NCBI RefSeq assembly: GCF_002008365.1
Contig: NZ_MRDL01000022.1
Location: 1-64,000, forward strand
Source of the DNA: Rhizobium leguminosarum bv. viciae USDA 2370
GTDB lineage: Bacteria; Pseudomonadota; Alphaproteobacteria; Rhizobiales; Rhizobiaceae
Length of the DNA: 64,000 nt
Reading direction: 5' to 3'
The translations under genes were made by a program, and so were the position numbers. This document shows positions 58,095-64,000 of this stretch, in pieces (position 1 is the stretch's first letter; each line of letters starts with the position of its first letter). Under the pieces are notes generated by a model that did not search any database, was not told the origin of the DNA, and saw only the letters and a list, made by a program, of their open reading frames with translations.

Positions 58095-59451
58095 TGAAGC
58101 CTCCGTCCGTCCGCTGTGCCGTCTGATTGTGGCGCTCGCGCGCCTCGCCGCCCTGCCCCTGCTGGGGGAGCGACTGCTGCTGGGAGGCCTGGCTGCCCGC
58201 CTGGTTGCCGGCGTCGGAACGCTCGACCGGCGCCATGCTGATGGTGACGTTTTCGACCGCGTAGCCCTGGCTGCGCAGAGCTTCGAGAATCTTGCCGTGA
58301 TCCTCCTTCATTTGACGGTAAGCCGCCCCGGTTTCGACCTTAAGGTCGACGTTCAGTGCGTCGCCGGACAGCCGCATGGTGGCCGTCACCAGACCGAGGT
58401 CGAGCGGGTTCATCTGGATCTTCAGCGTATTGACCACCTTGCCGGTGCTCGTCCATTCCGCTGCGTTGGAGAGCGCTGAGCTCGGCTCCATGGCGCGCGC
58501 CCATTCGGAATCCCCCGAGAGAGCAGCGGTCACGGCGGCGGAATTCGAATTCTGCATCAGGCCGATATAGCGGCGCGATTCCAGCACCGAAACGTTTTCG
58601 ACATCGGCTTTCTTCGAGCCATCCTTCGCTCCGGCCTGATCGGTACCGATGTGAACATCCATCGACACGCCGCGGCCATCGGCGCGGCTGATCCTGAATG
58701 TCTTGCCATCGGCGGCTTCGGCATTCTCCGCTCCGGGAACCTTGATGTCATCCGCCTTGCCGCTCTCGATGTTGCTGCTGACCGCCGCCAGGGCGTCGGA
58801 CGCATGGCCGCCCATCTTGGCGTCGAGCTTCTTGTCGGCCGTTCCAGCCTCATCGACCTTGGAGACGTGATGCGCGGCTACGGCCGCCGGCAAAGTCACT
58901 GCACCATCGGCAGGTTCCTGCTTCAGCAAGCCGAGAACATCCGAAATGCCGCCGTCATCGTCATCGCTGGTCTTGTCCGTCTCGGTTTCCAATGCGTCGC
59001 CCTTGGCGTGCTTGGCGCCCTTGGCGGCCGGAGCGACCTCATCTGCGGAACGGTCCTTCGGATCGAGCTTGCCCAAGGCGAGATCTGCCGACACTTTGAC
59101 CTCAGCCTTTGCGGGTTTTGCTGCGACCTTGTCGACACTGGCGATCGTTGCCGGCTGAACATCAGCCTGCGCCTTCAGCGCGGCGTCGCTAAGATCGATC
59201 AATGGCTTTGCGCTGCTGCGGCCGCGGATCGTCTGCGCCACTTTGTCGGCGCTTCCATCGGCAACCACGCCCTGATCCCCCTGCGCATCATCGGCATCGT
59301 CATTGGCGGTACCGCTGCTCGCCTTGGCCAGCGCGTCGGAGAAGCCATTCTTTTGGCCGGCGGCATCGTCTTTTCCGGCCGGTCGCGCAGATTTCGCAAT
59401 CGCGGCGGACTCCGCACCGGGGGCTCCGCCCGAGACGCTCATATCCATCAT
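58021..59451 (-). CDS. fliK: Hook-length control protein (MotD/FliK)
   Basis: The 476-residue protein has a long Ala/Asp/Lys-rich, low-complexity front and a compact C-terminal domain (about 330-430) with LKIQMNPLDLGLVTATMRLSGDALNVDLKVET, the FliK/MotD hook-length signature. Its tail is Gln/Gly-rich. Known as MotD in early rhizobial work, later assigned to FliK. ATG overlaps the motC stop (ATGA). Confidence 0.9.
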   Translation of the reverse strand: MMDMSVSGGAPGAESAAIAKSARPAGKDDAAGQKNGFSDALAKASSGTANDDADDAQGDQGVVADGSADKVAQTIRGRSSAKPLIDLSDAALKAQADVQPATIASVDKVAAKPAKAEVKVSADLALGKLDPKDRSADEVAPAAKGAKHAKGDALETETDKTSDDDDGGISDVLGLLKQEPADGAVTLPAAVAAHHVSKVDEAGTADKKLDAKMGGHASDALAAVSSNIESGKADDIKVPGAENAEAADGKTFRISRADGRGVSMDVHIGTDQAGAKDGSKKADVENVSVLESRRYIGLMQNSNSAAVTAALSGDSEWARAMEPSSALSNAAEWTSTGKVVNTLKIQMNPLDLGLVTATMRLSGDALNVDLKVETGAAYRQMKEDHGKILEALRSQGYAVENVTISMAPVERSDAGNQAGSQASQQQSLPQQGQGGEARERHNQTAQRTDGGFNGAGETGIEDARAGGSSGTGGVYL

Positions 59452-60743
59452 TGTTCGTTGCCTTCCTGCGCCAGAAGACCGTCGATCTCGTCGAGCTTGG
59501 ATCGATTGGTCGTCACAAATGCGTTGAATGAGGGGTCGGTATCCTGGCTCTGGCCAGTCGATGCCACACCTCCCGGAACAGGCTCGGGAAGCGCGCCTGG
59601 CGCTTCCGATTGCGTGGCTATTGCCACAGCCTTTTCAGAAGTGATTTCTTGATGATCAGTGTTAGGGTTGGAGGCTTGCGTCAAGCTTGCCGGGTCGGGA
59701 GCGCGCAGGATCTGCTCGGCAACGGATCGCGCGGCCTCCTGCAGCGCCTGATCCCGCGGCGAAAGTGTGTTGCCGTCGATGCCGCTGACATTCTTCGCCG
59801 CCCGGTCGATATCCTCTGTGGGAAGGCCGGCCATGCCGCCATACAAATCCGCGAGCGGACCGAAGGCATTGTCGGTGGCGGCGCCAAGCGACTGCACACG
59901 TCCGACCGCCATGCGCGCCAGCTCCGGCTTGCCTGATATCGCGGCGGCGCGGGCGATGCGCAGATAGACCTCGCGCTGGCGCGGAGCGTCCATGAAGGAG
60001 AGGATATCGATGACGTCCTGCGGTTTCACGTCGTGATCGTGGCCGACGACGAGCGTGACGAAAAGATCGGCGAACTGGCTGGCATAGGGCGAATGCAGGA
60101 AGCGTCTGACATAACGCTGCGAATAAGCCATTCCCTTGTCGAGCATGCCCTTGTCGACGCAGATGGCTACGGAGCGGCGCAACGCCGCTTCCTCGACGAT
60201 CGTACCGGGTGCTGCAAGACGCGCCTGGTCGTAGAGATCCAGCGCGTCTGTCGGTTTCGTCGCGATCAGCACGTTGCCGCCGATCAGCGCAAGATAGGGG
60301 CCGATCTTCTTGTCGCGATATTCCCTGGCCGTCTCCTCCAGCGTCTTGGCGACAAGCAGCCCCTTGCCGCTCAGATATTTGCGCAGCACATCGGTGACGC
60401 GGTTGTCGAAATAGCCGTTGACGTCGTGGGCGATTAGATATTCGAGCGTCTGGGGATTGCCGCCGCTCATCGCGTAGATCAGCGCCGCGTCGACATTGCG
60501 GTCGTCGTCGAACGTCGAAGGATCGACAGTGCGCAACCGCTCGTCGATCGTGCCCAGCATGAAGCGCTGCATCTCGCCGGCCGAATGATCGCCGCTGACG
60601 ACGGAATCCTGCACGAATTGCAGCGACCGCAGCATCTTGTACGGCGCAAGATCATCCGGATCCTGTGCATTGCCTGCGGCCGGCGAAAGCATCGCCAAGC
60701 CAAGGGCCACAAATCCGACGTAGCGATGCTGCCGACGCGCCAT
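59448..60743 (-). CDS. motC: Periplasmic motility protein MotC
   Basis: The 431-residue protein has a signal peptide (cut near residue 26, AGNAQ) and a helical periplasmic body with YIAHDVNGYFDNRVTDVLRKYLSGKG-type repeats. It ends in an acidic tail. In S. meliloti MotC binds the periplasmic part of MotB and is needed for rotation. It starts 4 nt after motB. Confidence 0.93.
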   Translation of the reverse strand: MARRQHRYVGFVALGLAMLSPAAGNAQDPDDLAPYKMLRSLQFVQDSVVSGDHSAGEMQRFMLGTIDERLRTVDPSTFDDDRNVDAALIYAMSGGNPQTLEYLIAHDVNGYFDNRVTDVLRKYLSGKGLLVAKTLEETAREYRDKKIGPYLALIGGNVLIATKPTDALDLYDQARLAAPGTIVEEAALRRSVAICVDKGMLDKGMAYSQRYVRRFLHSPYASQFADLFVTLVVGHDHDVKPQDVIDILSFMDAPRQREVYLRIARAAAISGKPELARMAVGRVQSLGAATDNAFGPLADLYGGMAGLPTEDIDRAAKNVSGIDGNTLSPRDQALQEAARSVAEQILRAPDPASLTQASNPNTDHQEITSEKAVAIATQSEAPGALPEPVPGGVASTGQSQDTDPSFNAFVTTNRSKLDEIDGLLAQEGNEQ

Positions 60744-60747
60744 TCGA

Positions 60748-62076
60748 CTATCCTTGATCCGCCTGCACCAGAATCTCGATCCGGCGGTTGGTCGCGTTGA
60801 ACGGGTCAGACGGCAGCTTCAGCCGACGGTCGGCGAAGCCGGAAACCTGGGAGATGCGTTTCTCGTCGAGCCCGCCGCGCACAAGCATGTAGTAGGCGCT
60901 CTGGGCGCGATCCATCGAAAGCCGCCAATTCTCGTTCTGCGTGCCCTTATACTGGCGCCCGTCCGTGTGGCCGCGGATGGCGATCGCACCACCCCTCGCC
61001 TTCAGGATCGCACCGATCTTTTCCATGGCGAGCACCATCTCCTGGCGCGGAACCGCAGAACCGATATTGAACATCGAATCGTCGGTCTGGTCGGAGATGC
61101 TGACCAGCAATCCGCCCTCGGACGCCGTCACGGTCAGACCTTCGGCGAGCTTGCCGGCGACACCGCCGATCTGCTGGGCGATCTGGGCCTGCAGCTGCTC
61201 GGCTTCCTTCTTCTGCTGCTGCTCGGTCTCGGAGGCACTCTTGTCCGCATCCTTCTGATGATCGGCGTCTTTCTGAGCGTCGGCTTTCTTGCCCTCAGGC
61301 GACTTGCCGTCCTTGGCTTCGACCGCGCCCTTGGTTTCCTTGGTTTCCTTGGTTTCTTTGGTTTCCTTGGCCGCCTTCTGATCGGTGGTCAGCGGTATCG
61401 GCTGCATATCCTCGACCTTGGCGATCTCGCTTGTCTCGCTCTCGACCGCCTGCTGGTCGTCGCTCTTGCCGGGCGGCAACGTCTTGCCGGCCGTCGTGAC
61501 CTCGACCTGCTTCGTCCAGAAATCCGGATCGAAGGGATCACGATAGGCCTCGCCGCCGTCGGCGCCGGTGGCCGGGCCCGAATCGGCGGCACCGCCGTCG
61601 CCCTTGGCGCTGACATTGGCCTGCTGGCCGACCTCCTGGGCGATCTCGGCCAGAACCGAATACGGATTTTCGAAGAAATCGGCCTCGGAATAATTGGTTT
61701 GGTCGCCTGATGTCGATGTCTGGTCGTCACCATCGGCGGCAGCCTTGCCGTCGTTCGGATCTTCTTCCTTCTGCTTCGACTTCTCCTGCTTCTCTTCGCC
61801 CTCGGCGTTGTCTACGGGCTTCTTCAGGCCCTTCTCGGTGGGCTTTTCGTCGGACAGTTTGATCGGATTGAAATAGGTCGCGACCGACGCCTTGGTCTCC
61901 TCGTTGGCGGCATTGACCAGCCACATGACCAGGAAGAACGCCATCATCGCCGTCATGAAGTCGGCATAGGCAATTTTCCACGCACCGCCATGGGCGCCAT
62001 CGTGATCACCGCCGCCATGTCTCTTGACGATGATGATCTCGTTCTTGCCGTGGTGGTGGTTTTCGCCTTCGCTCAT
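60748..62076 (-). CDS. motB: Flagellar stator protein MotB
   Basis: The 442-residue stator has one membrane helix, [20 protein letters not shown], with proton-binding D39, then a charged periplasmic linker of about 220 residues. An OmpA-like peptidoglycan-binding domain follows ([23 protein letters not shown]). The linker holds four KET triplets near 236-248 encoded by a 9-bp direct repeat. ATG overlaps the upstream stop (ATGA). motA is not in this window. Confidence 0.95.
   Translation of the reverse strand: MSEGENHHHGKNEIIIVKRHGGGDHDGAHGGAWKIAYADFMTAMMAFFLVMWLVNAANEETKASVATYFNPIKLSDEKPTEKGLKKPVDNAEGEEKQEKSKQKEEDPNDGKAAADGDDQTSTSGDQTNYSEADFFENPYSVLAEIAQEVGQQANVSAKGDGGAADSGPATGADGGEAYRDPFDPDFWTKQVEVTTAGKTLPPGKSDDQQAVESETSEIAKVEDMQPIPLTTDQKAAKETKETKETKETKGAVEAKDGKSPEGKKADAQKDADHQKDADKSASETEQQQKKEAEQLQAQIAQQIGGVAGKLAEGLTVTASEGGLLVSISDQTDDSMFNIGSAVPRQEMVLAMEKIGAILKARGGAIAIRGHTDGRQYKGTQNENWRLSMDRAQSAYYMLVRGGLDEKRISQVSGFADRRLKLPSDPFNATNRRIEILVQADQG
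61331..61370. repeat. 9-bp tandem repeat in motB
   Basis: TTGGTTTCC recurs about four times (one unit TTTGGTTTC), encoding [12 protein letters not shown] in the MotB linker on the minus strand. Confidence 0.8.
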
Positions 62077-62702
62077 TCGAGAACTTTCTTCAAGCTGGCT
62101 GCCCAGGCGGACATACGGGTGACGATGACGGATTCACCGATTTCAACGGCGAGATCGATATCGTCGGTCTCAATGTGGCGAACCGCCCCGGCATGTTCGC
62201 CGAGCTCGGCCTTCACTATGTCGAAAAGCCGGGTCGGCCCCCTGACGACGATCGCTCCGGCCGCGCCTTCGAGGATCGCGTCGCGCAGCAGGGCCGCGAG
62301 GCTTTCGGCAGCCTTGGCGGCGAGCGCGTCCGTCATCACAGGCGCGATGGCGACGGCGGCGCCGGCGCTGACCAGCTGAGCGACCTCTTCGGCGATATCG
62401 CGGATGCGGGATGCAATGACCGCCGCCGCCTCGACTTCGTAGCGAAGCTTCAGTTCCTCGAGTTCACGCGCATGGACCTCCGCCAGCGCCCGCGCCTCGA
62501 GTTCGTATTTGTCAGTCAATTCCGCGGTCGCAGCGGCATGACCTTCCGCATAGGCTTCGCGGCGCTCTGCCTCGATATCGATCGCCGGTTCGCTCGGCAT
62601 TTCGGGGAAAGCATCGCCGCCGAAAACATCCATGTCGAGGATTGGCGCTGACGATTCCGGTTCACCGAAATCCTTCAAATACCGGGAAAGCGAAATGCTC
62701 AT
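62073..62702 (-). CDS. FliH-like protein upstream of motB
   Basis: The 209-residue cytoplasmic protein has an acidic N-terminus and a long helical part with [45 protein letters not shown] small C-terminal domain of the FliH/V-ATPase E type follows ([37 protein letters not shown]). Such proteins regulate the FliI ATPase. Similarity is by fold pattern only. ATG at 62702 is chosen to match the [12 protein letters not shown] opening, though its ribosome site is weak. Coupled to motB. Confidence 0.6.
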   Translation of the reverse strand: MSISLSRYLKDFGEPESSAPILDMDVFGGDAFPEMPSEPAIDIEAERREAYAEGHAAATAELTDKYELEARALAEVHARELEELKLRYEVEAAAVIASRIRDIAEEVAQLVSAGAAVAIAPVMTDALAAKAAESLAALLRDAILEGAAGAIVVRGPTRLFDIVKAELGEHAGAVRHIETDDIDLAVEIGESVIVTRMSAWAASLKKVLE

Positions 62703-62906
62703 AAAAAAACCATCCAGCATTCGGGAGGCATGCAACATGCCCGCCCCCGCTCAAATTGACCTTGCGCGCCGCCATCCCCTTCGAAACGGACAAGGGCCTG
62801 ACCTTGCGCCGGCACGGATTCGGACGATGCCTTCATGCCGGAAACTAGGAAGTCAAACTTGCGCGAGGATGAATGGCGCCGCCGCCACCCGTGATCGCGC
62901 CCGCCC

Positions 62907-63869
62907 CTATTCCAGCAGGATCAGGATCTTGCTTGCGGCCGTGTTGAGGATCGAGATCGCTTCGACGGCCATTTGTTTCTGGGTTTCGATCGCCTTCTGC
63001 CGAATCGAAGCCTCGTCCATGTCGGTATCGACGAGCGCACCGACGCTCTTGTCGATCGAATCGGACAGATCGGCGGTATAGTCGATCTGATCATCGATGC
63101 GCGTCTTCATCACCCCGATGGACGCGGCCGTCGTCGTCAGCGAGGAGAGCAGCGAGTCGGTGACGTCAAGCATGTCGGTGAGTTGTGCATCGGTCGTGGT
63201 TTTGCCAATCGCAATTTCCGTACCTGTCGCCGGCGTGGTGGAGTTAGCGTTCAGCAAATAATAGTTCCGCGACGTCGTGCCGCTGTTATTGATCGCATTG
63301 GCATCGACCGGCTTGGTCAGCAGGCCGCCGCTGGCATTGTTCTTGTCGATGAGGATGGTCTGCGAGGATGGGAAATCGATGGTCTGGGCCTGATATTCGC
63401 CGGTCGGAGCGCGCACGAAACCAGAGATGACCTGCCATGTCGGCGGCGCAGCGGTGTCACCGTTCAACAGCCAGTTTTCACCCGCAAACGACGTCGATTC
63501 GACGACGGTCTGCAACTGCTCTTTGTATTCGCTGATCTCGGCGTTGATCTTGTCCTTGTCGGCGCCAGGCTCTCTTGCCGAAACCAGCTTGGCGCGAATC
63601 TGGCCGATGAGATCGATCGCCGAGTCCATCGCCGTGTAGGTCGCATCCACCTTGGCAGCGCCGAGACCGAGCGCATCTCCGATCGTTCCGAGATTGGTGC
63701 TGTCCGAACGCATGACGGTCGCGACCGACCAGTAGGACGCATCGTCGGCGGCCGTCTCGATACGATATCCCGAGGACACCTGCTGTTGGGTCTGGTTGGC
63801 TTCTTTGTTGATGCTGCGCAGCACCGCAAGCGCATTCACCGCGGCCGCGCTGGTAATCTTAACGGTCAT
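62907..63869 (-). CDS. Flagellin
   Basis: The 320-residue flagellin has an N-terminal coil, MTVKITSAAAVNALAVLRSINKEANQTQQQVSSGYRIETAADDASYWSVATVMRSD, a short variable centre (about 140-230), and a C-terminal coil ending ILNTAASKILILLE. Rhizobia encode several flagellins assembled into complex filaments. This one differs from the usual fla end (LLQ or LFR) by a final Glu. ATG at 63869; the longer frame lacks support. Upstream promoter lies partly beyond the window. Confidence 0.9.
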   Translation of the reverse strand: MTVKITSAAAVNALAVLRSINKEANQTQQQVSSGYRIETAADDASYWSVATVMRSDSTNLGTIGDALGLGAAKVDATYTAMDSAIDLIGQIRAKLVSAREPGADKDKINAEISEYKEQLQTVVESTSFAGENWLLNGDTAAPPTWQVISGFVRAPTGEYQAQTIDFPSSQTILIDKNNASGGLLTKPVDANAINNSGTTSRNYYLLNANSTTPATGTEIAIGKTTTDAQLTDMLDVTDSLLSSLTTTAASIGVMKTRIDDQIDYTADLSDSIDKSVGALVDTDMDEASIRQKAIETQKQMAVEAISILNTAASKILILLE

Positions 63870-64000
63870 CGACAGGTCTCGGAATCTGGGTGAAAGGGCA
63901 GGCCGGATTACCGGCGGCGACTGAAGTGGCGTCATGCCTCCGGCAGAGTTTCTACCGGCGTGTCGCAAAAGCAAATCAACTCGAGGCGAAGTTAACTCGA
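63870..64000. other. Upstream region of the flagellin gene
   Basis: The remaining 131 bp to the window edge should hold the flagellin leader and perhaps its promoter. No clear sigma-70, sigma-54 or FlbT-site pattern could be identified, and no gene is seen. Confidence 0.35.

Noticed and set aside
61331..61370. CRISPR-like short repeats in motB
   Set aside because: The 9-bp units are contiguous with no spacers and code for KET triplets in frame.

Overview
The window looks like chromosome of a Rhizobium of the R. leguminosarum/R. etli group. Base composition is high in GC. Gene content matches rhizobial loci: CbrA-type kinase next to a phasin and acetoacetyl-CoA synthetase, the agl alpha-glucoside operon, the zwf-pgl-edd block, and the alphaproteobacterial flagellar block with flaF, flbT, motC, motD/fliK and ftcR. 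Copies of a palindromic intergenic mosaic repeat recur throughout. The tRNA-His has the alphaproteobacterial form without an encoded G-1. The species call is inference; the gene families are read from the sequence.

Layout. (1) 1-1760 is accessory DNA: the first codons of a conjugative TraA relaxase running off the left edge, a single-chain nucleotidyltransferase-HEPN protein, a frameshifted IS481-type transposase relic, then the 3' end of tRNA-His, a plausible integration site. (2) 1760-8601 is a PHB-cycle and signalling block: tRNA-His, a phasin, the large sensor kinase CbrA and acetoacetyl-CoA synthetase. The phasin and acsA promoters share TGC-N3-GCA boxes. (3) 8878-28936 holds an AsmA-like protein, the potFGHI polyamine transporter, a RamB/ScfR-like regulator divergent from isocitrate lyase, a small protein, a LysR regulator, two chemoreceptors, a BaiN-type flavoprotein, and a puuA/puuB-like pair for polyamine breakdown. 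(4) 29071-33156 is zwf-pgl-edd (Entner-Doudoroff). (5) A PilZ-like gene and the complete aglR-aglEFGAK locus follow at 33275-41774, with two matching LacI operators. (6) 41791-45635 carries folD and two surface-polysaccharide genes. (7) 45926-63869 is one long minus-strand flagellar block. In transcription order it runs flagellin, a FliH-like gene, motB, motC, motD/fliK, a lytic transglycosylase, ftcR, flgE, flgK, flgL, flaF, flbT, flgD, fliQ, flhA, fliR, then FliJ-like, FlgJ-like, FlgN-like and a membrane-anchored protein.

How the genes work together. Polyamine import (pot) and gamma-glutamylputrescine synthesis and oxidation (puuA/puuB-like) form one theme. Acetyl-CoA, acetoacetate and PHB use (acsA, phasin, aceA with its regulator) form a second. 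Alpha-glucoside uptake and hydrolysis (agl) feeding glucose-6-phosphate to zwf-pgl-edd is a third. Motility, with two chemoreceptors, FtcR as master regulator and FlaF/FlbT flagellin control, is the fourth. Many junctions in the flagellar and pot operons are 1-10 nt gaps or ATGA overlaps, implying translational coupling.

I found no CRISPR array, rRNA or intact insertion sequence. No clearly unprecedented system is visible. The best leads are the island edge at tRNA-His, the shared PHB boxes, the mosaic repeats that supply stop codons, the operators at aceA and agl, and the poorly characterised flagellar accessory genes.
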